From positions 1-64,000 of the forward strand of contig SGPL01000090.1 in NCBI GenBank assembly GCA_004802705.1: a stretch of DNA of 64,000 nucleotides, given 5' to 3'. The stretch comes from Bondarzewia mesenterica (lineage: Eukaryota > Basidiomycota > Agaricomycetes > Russulales > Bondarzewiaceae). Below the pieces are notes generated by a model. The model saw only the letters and a program-made list of their open reading frames with translations. It was not told the DNA's origin and searched no databases. Shown in pieces: positions 1 through 12,429 of this stretch (position 1 is the stretch's first letter; every line of letters begins with the position of its first letter). A program made the translations under genes and the position numbers.

Positions 1-3000
1 TCCGCCGCGCGCTTGCCACCCAGGTCCAGCGGCGCGCGCTGGAACTGCTCGATCACGCGCAGCGCGCCTTGCAGATCGGACAGCAGGATGCCCGCGGGGA
101 CGTACCACTCGAGCTCTTCGGCGTCTGTCATTGTTTGCGATCGACGAGCGCAGAACGGGGAAGGATCAGCACACGAGCAGATCGGACCGGTCGTTTGACT
201 TTTTTTTTTGTCGTTCGGTCGCGGACGACGATGGGGTGGGGGATAAGAATGGATGGGCGTACCTTCATCGAGGATGAAGCAATGGACCAGGCGGAACATC
301 AGTTTCAGCTGTGGGTTCTTCGTCGCCGCGTCTGCTTGCTCATCGCTGATATAGGGTATCACTGAATCCGAGAAGGGGAAAGGGGGTGAATAAAAATAGA
401 GAACGGCGCAAATGCCGAAGCGGTGTCTGTATGGATGGAGGGGAGGGGGGGAAAGATGAGCGTATACGCACGGTAGTCTTTGATTTTTGACAGCGCCTCT
501 TGTGAAGGGCCCTTGGCCGAGCAACTTCGCTTTGAGCTCTTCATCGTCCATAGCAACTGCACCCTCGTCCTCCTTGTCCTGTGGACCATCAGTCTCTTCG
601 ATGATCCGTTCCCGTTGGGCGATGACTAGNGACAGGATCTGANAAGGCAGAGACCAGCCCGATCAGCAAGCGGTCGTGCATGATTCACGAGGGACATACA
701 TCTTTGACCCACTCAACGAGCCCGCCGTGCCCTTCGTCTTGAAGGGCGGCCATGGCGATGGCCAACTGCTCACTCCATGTGTAGCCTTTTTTGACCTGCA
801 CATCTGGCGGGAAGCGCGCGTCTTCCACAGTCTCTCTGCCTTTCTTCGCCTTTGTCTCAGGCTCCCAGCTCGACAATTTTTTCCATCGCCCGCGTGTCTT
901 TGGGTAAAACGCCTTTTGAACAAGGTGAGTACGACGGTGTGAATTTTCGGCGGGCGATAAGTGCTTGCCTCGACCAGCACGAACGAGTCTGCTTCGACGG
1001 CTTTGAAGAATTGGCGAAGGATGTAGGTGATAAGGACCTTCAAGTCCTTGTACGCCTGCTCCTTTGGTAGCGAGTCCTGCTGTGCAAGAATCGACTTGAA
1101 CAGGACCAGCGTCGACACCTTGCATCATGACGACTGAGTCTGCTGCGGAATCAATAATCCGAAAATCCCCCGCGCACCTGGAAGTACAGCCCTTCTGCCT
1201 TGGCGCGGACAACTTGGCGGTGCATCAAATTGACGACCCGCTTCATGCTCTCCGACGTCTCGAACTCTTGGTACCGTGCGAGATATGTCAACAGCGAGGT
1301 CGTGATGTCGGGATGCGCGAATTTCTGTTCAATGAATGTCATCAGCAATTTGTTGCTTGGAGATGCGAGTGCACGCGCACCAGCTCGAAGGCTTCGAAGG
1401 TGAACATCGTCTCTTCGATCACGTTCTCCTCCTCGACAGGAACATCTTCCTCTGCATCCGCCTCGTCGCCCGCGTCCCGTCCTGACAACCCGTATGGTTT
1501 GATAAATTTATAGAAGGCAAGGTGTATAGGCCGTGACCTACCTTTCGCCTTGCGCTTGCGCCTGGGCTTGGCCCTCTTCCTCACATACGCCCCGTCCCCC
1601 TTCTTCTTGCCCCACCGTTCCAGCATCTTCATAAGCCCATACGCAAGGTTCACGCCCGCTTGCAGGAAGGCGAGCGTCTGTCTTCCCTCACTGTACGTCC
1701 GCAAGCCCTCCAGCGCGGTATCAAGGACTTCACCGTTATAGATTAGCTGCTGCTGAAGCAGCTCCGCCGCCTCCTGCAATGACGCCGCCTCCTCTCCGGA
1801 AGCAGATCCCGACTCGGATGAGGACATGGACTCGATCAGCGCAAGCAAGTGCGTCAGGCACTCCATGCCTGCCTGTAGCTCGGTCCAGAGCTTCGGCTAC
1901 GTTTCGAAATCAATTCACCGACGGTTAGCATGTGTCACAGAACAAGCGCAGCCCGTCTAATGTCCATGAGACAAAGGGACAGACATGATGCGATGATAGA
2001 TAGAACGAGGAACGGGCAAAACGATAGCAATGGGAAATTGGGTCTACGTCGAGAGGGGGCGTGACGAGCCGTGGCGTACCTTCTCTTCGACCGCGCCGCG
2101 CATCCGCTTGAGCACCCATACGATCCATCCCCGCTCGACGACTTCGCCGACTAAACCGAATTCCCACCGTGTTTCTGAGTGTTTTTCGTTTGAGCGCACG
2201 GCCAGGAAGAATTCGAGGAACCATTTTGTGACGAAGAGGAGGCGCAGGTTGTCTTTCTCCGTAATTTTCGGCCGTTCGGACTTGATGTCCTTCAGAAGAG
2301 ACGCAAGGAACGCTAGAGTGTATTGTTCGATGAGTGAGGTAAAGTAGACGATCCATGGAGATACGCACGATTAAAGCAGGACTCTATGAAAGTTCTTGCT
2401 AGGCCCCGTAAAACCGTCTTTGCCTCCGTGGATAGATTATCGACGCGTCCTAGTTCGTCCGCCTTCTTCACTTTTTGCGTCTTTTGGCGCTTTACAAGAT
2501 CCATAATCGTCCCCGCTTCTTTGTTGAGTGCCTGCTGACGGTGAAGAACAAACGCCTGCGAAGACGAAGACGATGAAGGGGCGGTCGCAGGCACCGTTGG
2601 CTCACCATCATCCTCTTCATTGGCGGCTTTAGGTAGGGCCGAGGCTTTTTTTGGGTTCAATTTGACGGAGATTGTTGTTCCAAAGCGGGAATGTCGAGAC
2701 GGTGCGTGTCGCGCAAAATCGCGGCGACGTTGGTCTTCAATGGAGAGAAGCTTGTGGAGGTTTTGGGTTGTTTGCTAAACAGGGCCGTGCAGAGGGGCGT
2801 GTCAGTTGCCAGGATTAGACGGAAAAAGAGCGGAACAACTGGCTCACTTTGGATTGCTCTATGATTAGCGTGGTTGGCTTGACCCCGCGGAACATTAGGT
2901 AGAATATCTCCAAGACGAGCGTGTTCCAACCGTTGAACATTGTATCCATGTCCGCGTTCGAAGCGATCGTGAGCAACAAGTCGAGATAATTGGTCTCCGA

Positions 3001-3678
3001 CAGCACCCTAACCATTCTGCTCTGCAGGTTCGAGAGATCCGCCTGGTCTGAACTGAGGTGGATATTGACCGGCAAGTCCTTGATGAAGGCCAAGTTCCGC
3101 ACAAGATGCAACACGACGTTGATGATCTGAATGTCGCGCTCCTTGCGCTCTCGTTTGTCCTTCGACAGACACGGAAGCATGATGTTGAACAGAGCCTGCA
3201 TGATGTCTGGCTTGAGCAGTGCTGCTTTGTAGTGCAAGTGACTCTGCAGAAGTTGGGTGTAGTCCGTACCACGATCCAGCTCCTCGTCCAGCTCCTTCAG
3301 CTCCTCCGCAAGATCAATTGGCCATGTCATGGCAGTGATCAGGTCAGCGCATGCAATGGCGTGCTTATCTTCAACGTGGCCCTTTCCAGCTGTCTCCAAA
3401 AGAATTGGAATTAGGTCGTTTGGGAGGACTCGTGTCTCCCAGAAGATCCGCGCGACAGTTCGCTCGTCGTCTGTGTCGTCCTTTCGCCAGTACTTCTTCA
3501 AATCTTTCAAGCACCCATACGCCTCGTCTCCTAGACGGTATTTCCCTCCCTCGTAGCCTCCGAGGGATACCACGACATTCCGGATTGCAGGCTCGAGGAT
3601 GGCACGCCGCTGTGCATATTCATCATCGCGATCCGCGGAAGCCGACGAAGAGATGGAGATTGCATCGTCTTGATCCAT
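1..3678 (-). CDS. TOF1: TOF1/Timeless/Swi1 replication fork protection protein, partial
   Basis: Fork-pausing and checkpoint-mediator subunit that pairs with Csm3/Tipin at the nuclear replisome. The first exon (3678 to about 2815) encodes about 287 residues with an acidic start, an IRNVVVSLGGYEGG-type opening, and the helical repeats of the TIMELESS N-terminal domain (LVRNLAFIKDLP, LLLTIASNADMD, GWNTLVLEIFYLMFRGVKP). Further exons follow toward lower coordinates, among them a basic/acidic stretch at 2313-2660 and a segment at 1342-1866. The leftmost bases still read in the Timeless C-terminal frame (EELEWYVPAGILLSDLQ), so the 3' end lies outside the window. Two N bases (630, 643) fall inside it. 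The ATG at 3678 is followed directly by the conserved N-terminus. Identification comes from recognised motifs, not from an alignment. Confidence 0.9.
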
Positions 3679-5626
3679 AGTAGCAACTAATCATAGAGAG
3701 TAGTACCAAAAATTGGTGTTATGGTTGCGAAAGGAATGAAGGTGGCAAGAGATGGTATTGGAAAGACGATCAGAGCGAGAGTGGGATGAAAAGACTGGCC
3801 GCGAAGCGCGTCCAAGGCAGCCAATGCTTGACGCGAACGGTCACGCTTGTGACATGCCGCGTTCTTCCGTCACCCATTTCCTTCAGCTTGAACAACTCAA
3901 ACCTTTGTCTCGAAGAGATTCGACGCAACTTATCATGCCATCTCTCCTGCGTCCTCGCAAGCTCTACAGCTCGTACTTTCGGAAAAAACATGAAGATTAA
4001 GCTACACTCACACCTCAAGGCCTTTCGTTTGCCAAGGCTTCACGAGGCTCGCAATAGCAGGCGCTTGACATTGAATTCAACGCTGAAGTTGTAAAGCCGG
4101 TCAATTTGCTCAGGTACTTAATCGATTTCTCCAGCTCTGTTCTCATTATGGGTATGCATGATGTGAAGACGTATTCCTCAGTTTCTTGAGCCGATGCAAG
4201 TGACGCTCACTGTCATCGTGCAGGAACGAATCTGAAGCTCCGGGGGTCCCTCGGCGCAGTGACCAACAAGACTGAATCAGCTATGTATATGAGAACCCAT
4301 CACCGTCTTTTCTCCAACCTCGGAACATCTCGGAATGAGGTTGACTCTCGTATAGAACACCGTACTGATCCAAATACATCTATAGACTGTACGCGTACAC
4401 TCTGAGGCCTTGAGGGCTTGCGACCGCGAGGCCACTTGACATGCGGTCGTACCGGCGGCTAGCAGGTACGCAAGTGTCCGTTCTCTTCCGATCTATGACT
4501 ATGCACCTTGTTATGGTTAGCCATCCACGTCTGTCTTTCGCATTTATAGACCCCTTTGGATCTTGGGCAGGACTGTCAGACTTATCACCTCGGAATTGTC
4601 CCTGCAATTCATGTTGATGGTAGCCGGCCTCACCGCCGTCGGCTTACAGTCATCCGGTAAGTACATGTTTTTCTCAAGAGATCTGCTGGATCCTGGTTTC
4701 GGATCTTTCCAGACGGCCACCCCACTGTTCACCCAAGTTGTACAATGAAAGCCGGCCCTGTGGACTGCTTCGGTAAATTTCACAATCATGATGAGTCTAT
4801 TGGGGACCCTTAGCCTGATTCACCTGAACCCATATGTACACGCAGTTTTCCGAAACAGATCCTGTCTCCGTCAAGCTGATACGCTCTCCCGCTGATATAT
4901 TAGCGGCACACCTCTGAACCCGCCAATTGATTGATACTTGTCAGGTGAGGGTGCGCCAGGCAGTGGGTGTTCCGCCGGTCGTACTTAGACGCTGTGTTGT
5001 GCTCCTCGAAATACTCTTTCGCGCTGCCTTTTCTTGACTCATCTTCTGCAGCCGCCACCTCCTCGAGGCACCCTATCTCAACCTTTCCTTTTTGCCGCTG
5101 ACTTCTTCCTTTCACTCTGGCAAGACTAGCTATGTGTGACTTTCTTAGTGCATTGAAAGTTACGGGGCTAGGGTATACCTTTTTTTACGACTGGTTCATC
5201 ATACCAAGGGAAGTGAGCTTCCAAAGCGATCATTAACATTTCTCAGGTAACTTTTTGGGCAGGTTTTGCATTGGCCGCTAAGCGCAGTGTATCGTATCCC
5301 CCGCTATATAATTTTGTCTTTCTAATAGCCCAACCCAAACTTCTCGGCCTTGCGCTGCACAAATTACCCTTGCGAGACATCTTCTGTCTCTCCATGGGCT
5401 ATCTTCGCCCATTCGGCTTTGGCTGCGTTCTTTGTCAATCTATCCAATGACTTGAGGATGACAAGAATTGAGCTGCGATTTGACAATATCCCATCCAATG
5501 TGAACGACAACACATGCGTCCTCCCCATCTTCCAAACAACTCCAACATGACGATGACTCTGCACCTCCCTCAAACGAACCGAACGAAGTAGAATGTGTAC
5601 ATCGGCTGGCGATCAAGACCGCACTA
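3679..5626. other. Intergenic, no recognisable gene
   Basis: About 1.9 kb between the divergent-side start of TOF1 and the 3' end of PBDC1. Only short open frames occur. The longest with plausible composition is on the minus strand at 4544-4789 (81 codons, two Trp, four Cys). It has no visible start context, splice partner or family, so I do not call it. Confidence 0.4.
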
Positions 5627-6690
5627 CTATTTTCCGCCCTTCTTTGCAGCTGCTGCCGCCGCTTTCGCCTTCGCCTTCTCCGTTTTCTCTTGTTGTATGC
5701 GTGCCTCCTCTTTGGCAATCTCGTGGGCTTTGTCGTTGAGGCCGAGCTTGTTGCGGCAAATCTGATCACCGAGAGCATGCATACTCAGTTCAAAGCTAAG
5801 TACATGCGCATCGGACCTTACCTCAATAGCATAGAACTTGAAAAAGGTGCGTTAGGTGGGTTCCATTCGACTAATGTAGGCGTAACTCACCTGTATGCGG
5901 GTGACTTGATCATATGACGGGGTGTGAGCAATGTCATTTCAATCCTTCGACCCATAGAACGTTCTCACCAAAAATTGTGTTGCTTTCGCTATACTCCTTT
6001 GTGGCGTCCATACGAATCAGAGACCCGAAGTTGTGATCTTGGACTTTTTTTTTCGTATCTAGATGTCAACGCGGGAATTAACATCAAGGAAACTGCACAC
6101 CCACATGGGTGAATAATGAGACTCACTCTTTTATGAAGTTCCGCCATCGCTCCTTCCCATCCTGGCTCTTCATCCAATCCTCGTCAAGTACGGTGATCAT
6201 CTCATGTTTTTCTGCAAGCTCGGGGAATGTCTTCAGTGTATGTTCAAAGATCTCATCGTCAAGCCTACATAGACAGGTAATGTGCAAAGGTCGAACGGTG
6301 TGGTCAATGAGAATAGTAAGCGGGGACGCGCCTGGTGAGCTTGAGCTGACGTGGATGAATTTTCTCAAGAAGGTTCCAGTATGTCTATGATACAGAAAAA
6401 TGTCTGGCGTTGAGCGGTACGTTTCGATAGGGCCAACGTTGTGCGATGAAACACAAAAAGCATGTCTACCTGGGCTTGTTCGACGGCTTTCACCGCAAAT
6501 CTTCCTCCCGCCAAGCATTTCCATAGGCTGAGGATAAACAGGCTTCTGCACAAAACAAAATAGCTCACTGTTTCTCGACCTAGGGACAGTCACAATGTTA
6601 AGTTCCACGCTATTGCCGTTCGGCCTGACCTATCCTGTAACGCACCTCGACAAGGTTCTGTGCATTATTAGGGTCAAATTTCGTTGCCAT
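5627..6690 (-). CDS. PBDC1: PBDC1 family protein (yeast YPL225W-like)
   Basis: Small conserved cytosolic protein; in yeast the homologue is reported as a chaperone-like factor for eEF1A folding (established knowledge, not visible here). The start at 6690 gives MATKFDPNNAQNLVE, the usual family N-terminus. Spliced exons then read FAVKAVEQAQ/TYWNLLEKI..LKLTR, the core LDDEIFEHTLKTFPEL and LDEDWMKSQDGKERWRNF, then DYSYGSLIRMD and EYSESNTIFVTRIQFYAIE, and a C-terminus NKLGLNDKAHEIAKEE followed by an Ala/Lys-rich coiled tail ending AAKKGGK. The stop is at 5627-5629. At least five introns of normal length are needed. No frame damage seen. The reading of family and ends is firm; exact splice sites in the middle are less so. 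Confidence 0.9.
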
Positions 6691-7343
6691 GGCGGGATTG
6701 AATATGAGCAGGCGAACGAGTGGAAGTGATGAGCTGGCGGATAAATAACACGAAGAAGTTGTACAGAAAACGAGTGGTGAGTCGTGAACTGCGAAATCGT
6801 GAACGCGTGAAAGCAGTCAGGTGATCACCTACATATCATATTTTGAATTCAGTTTGCTGATTGGAGCGACACGCCCCGCCAGTCTCAGACCAGCTCAGAC
6901 CTGCCAGCAAAGTCGCATTCGCAGGTTGTGACACAAAAGCTCCCGGATACAGCCGAACTCATTTTCCTATTGTCCAGCAATTTTCTTTACATAAAAACAA
7001 AGTTGAGGAAGGAACAATCTACTGGCAGCGACCTGCTGATCGGAAACGTCTGAATCTCAGCGTCGACCTCATATCAAACCTGGGCCCGAACTGCAATAGT
7101 ATACTTGTACGAGGACGAGTTTCATGCGATCCTGCACACCGGAGCCAACGGCGTGCTCACCAAAGTAACCTTCCTTTCAACGTCTACGAGCCTGAATTCG
7201 ACTACACAGTAGTCCACATTGGCTCTGTCAATACATTCGGCGGGTCATCCCAGTGACCACCGCGCTTGCCCTACATATCCACGTCCAGAGTACAGCCTCT
7301 TATCCCCAAAGAAAACGACAAGACAAAGTCCTCGTCTGAAGGC
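6691..7343. other. Intergenic region
   Basis: Promoter side of PBDC1 and the 3' flank of the next minus-strand gene. A plus-strand open frame of 131 codons (6861-7256) has no recognisable domain, signal or splice partner and is most likely chance. Confidence 0.35.
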
Positions 7344-7974
7344 TTACTTGCAGTTTGAAACCACACCCTTACCAGCCGTAACAGCACCCTGCAATTGTGA
7401 CTGTACCGTCCCCAAAAGGGCAGATGCGGTAGGGTCCGTACTGTTTGAAAAAACATATAAATCAGTTTCGCGTTAACCATCACAGCTATAACACATGCCT
7501 ATTGATAGCATCCAATGTTGTTGTCGCGGCAGTCAAGTTTCCTGCAACTTGGTCTCTGGCTTCGGCGGGCGCAGTCTGTCCGGTCAACAGGGCCTTAGCG
7601 ATGACGCCAATGGCACCTTGCGCGCCAGAGACACTCGTCTGTACAGCTTGCACATTGGTAGCATCGGACGTGCCACTCCATGCACCATATCAGAGGGGTC
7701 GAAAGAAAGGACTGGCAAAACAAACTTACTTCAGTGCTCCAGCCAGATCCGTCAAGCTGCTCTGGGTTTGGCCCAACTTGCCCACGATCGCCAAGCGATC
7801 GATGTTGCACTGAAGGTTCCCAATCTGGCGGGAAGTGAGAGGGGCTAAAAACAAGCTCAGAAACTCTCAACAAGCGCCTCAAATCTTGATCGGCATACCT
7901 GCGTTAACGAAAACCGCGACATACGCGAAGACAGTCGTGAACAGCATGATAGCAAAACGAAGACTGAAAGCCAT
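7344..7974 (-). CDS. Small secreted protein A (paralogue of the gene at 22028-22691)
   Basis: Spliced protein of about 150 residues with a hydrophobic signal peptide (MAFSLRFAIMLFTTVFAYVA). The mature part opens with LTSRQIGNLQCNIDRLAIVG, continues with Ala/Thr/Gln-rich amphipathic helices (GAQGAIGVIAKALLTGQTAP, ARDQVAGNLTAATTTLDAIN), and ends GAVTAGKGVVSNCK. Only two cysteines lie in the mature chain, one near each end, which would allow a single disulfide. I recognise this layout from many Agaricomycete secreted proteins of unknown function; it resembles the HsbA/galactomannoprotein shape but I cannot assign it. Four exons; the last intron fits only as a GC-AG intron (donor GCATGT). TATAAAG lies about 165 bp upstream. 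The start was chosen by the signal peptide and by the paralogue. Confidence 0.8.
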
Positions 7975-8136
7975 AGTAGATACAAGGGCCGTGTTGAGAC
8001 AGATGGGGAACGATGCAAGCGAAGGATAGAAATGGAGATCAACTCGAAGACACCAGGTCGAAGACGAACGAAGTGAGTAGCACTCAGACAGACCGCAGGT
8101 CGCAAGGATTGATGGAGCACTACTGCAATTGAAGCT

Positions 8137-8143
8137 CTTTATA
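8137..8143 (-). promoter_or_regulatory. TATA box of small secreted protein A
   Basis: TATAAAG on the minus strand, 163 bp upstream of the ATG at 7974. The paralogous gene has the same heptamer at a similar distance. Confidence 0.55.
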
Positions 8144-9009
8144 TGCGCGCAGGAAGGCCTCGTGCCCCTGCGTCTACGCAATTTGCTTCTCCCTTGGAAA
8201 CTACCACTAAAGGGAGCATATCCAGGTCAGATCATTTTTATCCTGTTCCAAGGGTTTCAAAAAAGAATTCTCCGGTCAGAGTTCCAGTTGCGAGGAGACT
8301 TACGCATGTATCCATGTCGGGTGCGTTATATCATTCGACAGGACATGACAGCACCCGGTGTCAAAATGCGAAATCGTCGTACCTATTACCCATCTTCGTC
8401 TTCTCCTAAGAACCACAATTACTGGGATCTTGATGCGCTGTGACGCGCCGGCATCAGCAGCAGCACGAATGAACATATGTATCGATACTGACCACAGGTG
8501 TCGAGCCTCGAGCAAGTGATCGCGATAGCATACACATATATGCTCGGCCAAGATGCCAATATAATTATTTTCAGCACAGCTGGAAGGAAACAACACAAGA
8601 ATAATGTTCAACGCTCAACCGCGGGTCGAATGCACCGGTACCAGTCCAAAGCATCCGTTGTCCACAGAGTCCGGGTGCAATATCACAAGATCGAAAACTG
8701 GCGTAGCTGACACGTTGGAGAATCAAATTCTCGCCGAGATGACCAGACGTTTTATGTTTCTTGTAAGCCAAACAGATATGCGATGGCATATACCATCGAC
8801 GATTCGACAACGATCTCGTGAAGTGCTGTCGCGAGCGGCGAAAGTGACTTGACGAGACCCACCGTGACAAAATTTAAGTATTCCTGGCATCTGTGACACT
8901 TTCTGCAATGGGTAATGCTGTTTATGAAAATGCCAGCCACAAAACTCCTTCAATTTACCCCGTCCTCAACTCCCCATTCGCTTCTCCATTCCATGTCACC
9001 CTATCATAA
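8144..9009. other. Divergent intergenic region
   Basis: Lies between the promoter of small secreted protein A and the start of the Myb/SANT gene. No open frame here shows a family motif or signal peptide. A pyrimidine-rich stretch (about 8960-9000) directly precedes the downstream ATG. Confidence 0.35.
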
Positions 9010-10433
9010 ATGGAATTCAAACGCGCCCAAACGTACGATTAATTTACTTCTCTTCTGGACACGACACATCTTTTAACTTATTCTCTCATGCAGACTCGAG
9101 GCGCTCTCGACATTCATACAGTCTCAGAGAGCTCTGCTTGCTCATACGCAATCCGACATAGAACGTCTCAAACAACTTCGGGACGAAGCTGCTGCTGATT
9201 CGCAAAGTTTTGTTGATAACATTGACGATAAGGTGTGTCTTTATCCTCATATAACATCTAGGGGAATGGTTAAAATTTTGGCGTAGCTCAACCAGGGTGT
9301 CTTCTGTCTAAGTGATCAGCTCAACGTCTCAGCAGACGTCAAACAAAGCATTGACTGGTCAGTTTTTAAAGACCGAGGTAACTTTTTTTTCACCGGGGTA
9401 TGAATAGCATGCTTAAACCGAAATGAGATCCTGCCAGTCTCCGGACGCTTGCTGCTGACCTGCGTCTCGTCCAGCACGAAAGCGCACACCCCTCATTGGC
9501 CCAAAGGTCCCCCCTTTCCCCCCTTCAGCAACTCGTCAAAGATGCTCGTCGCACTATTCTCGACCCTGTGCTCACTTCCATCGTTTTTTCATCTGACTCT
9601 TCAGATGATGACGAACGGCTGACACCCGAAGAACGTCGCAAGGAACGCGAGCGTGCTAAGATCCGCGAACTGCGCATGAGGCGAATTGGTGAGGGCGGCC
9701 TCACCCTACCAAAGCTGGGTAAGCAGCGGGAAAGCGGGGTGTTCATTAGAAGGGATATGGAAGATGAGAGCGCGGAGGTGGACATTTCTATGCATGATCT
9801 TCGTGATTCGACAAATCCACGGCATAAATTGCCGGGAATTGTACGCATGGAAGCGGACGGGCCGGCCATTACGCCCTCACCGGCACCCACGAACTTGTCG
9901 CCTCTTCTCAAGTCTACAAAGCCTTCTCGTGCGCGACGAGCGGCGACTAAGGTTCAGGCTACACCGCCGATCACGTTTAACTCGAGTGGACAAAAGGCTA
10001 CTAAACCGGAGCGTCTTCCAGAACCTGAGTTGGAACCGGAACAGGAGAACCATAACACGAGAAAATCCAGGGGCACTGGTAAACAAAAATCCGAGACTTT
10101 CAAGCAAGCATGGTCGGTCTCCGAGCAGCACCTTCTTGAACGACTTCTCGAAGAGATCCCGGATGGCGAGAAGAATCGGTACGCTTCAACAATCTGTCTA
10201 CTCGAACGCCATTCTTAAACCCATTCTCACGCAGGTGGGCGAAAATATCGAAAGCCATGAACGGGCGCCGGACGGCAAGACAAGTTGCAAGCCGAGTACA
10301 GAAGTATTTTGAGAAACTCAAGAGATTCGGCTTGGATATTGGCGGCGCAGACGCTGCAGGAAGCGCAGGTGGGAGTAGTCGGGCGAGTAGCTTGCCGATG
10401 GCGAAGGAAAGGGATGGCAGAAGCATATCATAG
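9010..10433 (+). CDS. Myb/SANT-domain protein related to ZZZ3
   Basis: Probable chromatin-associated protein. Exons fit as 9010-9032, 9094-9232, 9287-9357, 9438-10178 and 10235-10433, all with consistent phases. The N-terminus is a coiled-coil-like helix (LEALSTFIQSQRALLAHTQ). The middle is disordered, with acidic serine and Arg/Glu-rich runs (SSDSSDDDE, ERRKERERAKIRELRMRR). The C-terminal Myb/SANT domain reads AWSVSEQHLLERLLEEIPDG, RWAKISKAMNGRRTARQVAS, RVQKYFEKLKRFG. The closing TARQVASRVQKYFEKL block is the hallmark of the metazoan ZZZ3 Myb domain. ZZZ3 carries a ZZ zinc finger after it; here the frame stops about 35 residues later and I find no ZZ cysteine pattern downstream. The start at 9010 is the one whose phase fits exon 2. 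Confidence 0.8.
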
Positions 10434-10694
10434 CAAGCTGGCGCTCACTCAATCGCTGTCGCCTCATCGCTCGAGTGTCAGAATTGTCGTTGATAGCTCA
10501 ACGACCATCTTACGCTCTTTCTCTTCTGTCTCCTAATCTGCGTTTTCACGTTGACCGAGATACTCTGCAGAGCACTGTGCAGTCGCGGAAAAACGTCGAG
10601 GTGTTACATTCGGCGCGCAAATTTGGTCATTCTGGGTCATTTTCCAGTGACATCACTGCGGCTGAAATGCCGCGAACTTTGAATTGACACCCAG

Positions 10695-11404
10695 TCTACG
10701 AAAGTGATTCAAGTCATGCGCACTTTCGTCGACATGCACAAGATTCAGACGTCGCTGGTTGGAGGAGAGATGCTCGACGCGCGTGAACTAACCTCTAGGT
10801 TGGGGCGCTATTCATAGCGAGACTTCTCGAGCCCTCTGGTCACTCTTAATGCGCTGACGTTCACCAGCCAGTCAGCGATAGACTGTGAAGGTTATAATGT
10901 CCATCCGAAGATGGCCTTCAGGGTGCCGGAGGAAGCCACAAGCCGCGCCAAGGAAGTAGAATTCCCTCGTGAGGCCAAAAAACGGGTCCATATTTGATAG
11001 CTAGCTGCCGGCTTTACAGGCGACCTGTTCAGAAGAGCTACTCGCCGAAGCCAGATATATACAAGATTGGGAACTTTACGGAATGAAGGTTACAATCATG
11101 AAAGACGTCCATTCGCATCATGATCAGAGATCACCGTCCGGTGGCCAAACTCGTCGTGGGTGAACAGGAGCAAACGAGCGTTTTGAAGAGGAAGAGAGAG
11201 TTCATCAGATTACGCCAGCGCGCGTACGGGATGAGAAAGTCGGCCGGAGTAAACGGAAGCGGCATCAACAGACCTCTGCAAGCGTCCTCTAATCCAGAAA
11301 AGTGGAAAAAAGACAGCGAACAGGACAGCGGAGATGCTCCACCGGCGAAGAGGGCTAAGTTGGATGCGCATGCACTAGCAGAACAAGGTATCCTAGGCAT
11401 TTGA
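10695..11404 (+). CDS. Unidentified spliced gene candidate
   Basis: Several exon-like segments follow the Myb gene. 10695-10798 reads STKVIQVMRTFVDMHKIQ and LVGGEMLDARELTS. 10869-10985 reads QSAIDCEGYNVHPKMAFRVP and EEATSRAKEVEFPREAKKR. 11020 to about 11086 reads EELLAEARYIQDWELYGMK. 11120-11404 is a basic nuclear-looking tail (VLKRKREFIRLRQRAYGMRK, DAPPAKRAKLDAHALAEQ). The composition is protein-like and GT/AG sites exist, but the introns are short with weak donors, and I found no start or family. It could be a separate gene, 3' exons of the Myb gene, or a decayed gene. Confidence 0.35.
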
Positions 11405-12429
11405 GATGGAACCCATATTTGTGACTGCGAGCAAAAAATTATTCTGTTTTTAGCGTGATTTCGGGGCAAACGAGATGGGGTCATGCTATTGATCGTGCTT
11501 ATTTTGGGCTGCGTGGTGCGGTGTTTAACACCTCTTGTAGACAGGATTCGCTGCATCAAGAAAATGCAAAATCTGAAAGAATATTTGTGTCGAGCATCTG
11601 CCAATTTCATTCGTCATATTCCAAAAATAAAAGACGTGATTCACTCGTTTGGGAACATATCGGCGAAGATGCAATGGTCGCGCATCTGCGGAAAGTTTTC
11701 AAGAACGACAATTTCTGTCTCAACCTTGTTGTTTTGTAAAGATATTAGTACATCATATGAGGTTGAGTAGAACGGTAGAATGCATGCTTACAATGGAAAT
11801 GAATCAGACGCGCTAAGACGAAGTCTGCGTGCCAAAGACCTGGTTGGGAAATCGAGCTCCGAGGAGCTATGACCGACTACGCAGATAGAAACTACCAAAT
11901 CAACGCATGGGAATTGAAATACCGAGCGTTAAATGAGATAGATCTGGATATTATAGACAACAGAGCACGGAGAAGATGACAACAGCGGATTTTGGGCGCG
12001 ACGGTGGCTCTTCAAATAACGGACCTGTAGTGGATGCTGTTTAATCGGTAAAGTGAGATCAAAGTGTGTCCTTTCATTTACGAGAAGGTATACATATGTG
12101 GACCTTCCATGCACTGTTCTAAATAGCTGAAGGAGAATTAACCTCGCTGCCGTCAATGCTTTCGAAAGGATGTCGAGGTGTAAGAGCATGGCGTTTGATA
12201 AGGCCGCCGAACGCTCAAGGCGAACATCTGTCTACTGGGTTGGATCACAGAATTTGGATGTAGTGATGAGAGATGGGAAACGGAAATGACACGAACATCA
12301 TCCGGGCAGTGACAATGACAATTAAAGATTGAATTCGCATACGTACCGTGGAGAACAGCCTCAGAAATGATCGATGACCAGCTGAGGGGTGCGCGTCCGG
12401 TGTGCGTTTATATGATACCGTACAGCATT
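11405..12429. other. Intergenic, nothing recognised
   Basis: About 1 kb. A plus-strand 95-codon frame (11483-11770) begins with a hydrophobic stretch but has no support from family or context. No repeats or RNA genes seen. Confidence 0.35.

Noticed and set aside
11483..11770. Plus-strand 95-codon frame with a hydrophobic start
   Set aside because: No cleavage-site logic, no family and an equally long opposing frame; treated as chance.
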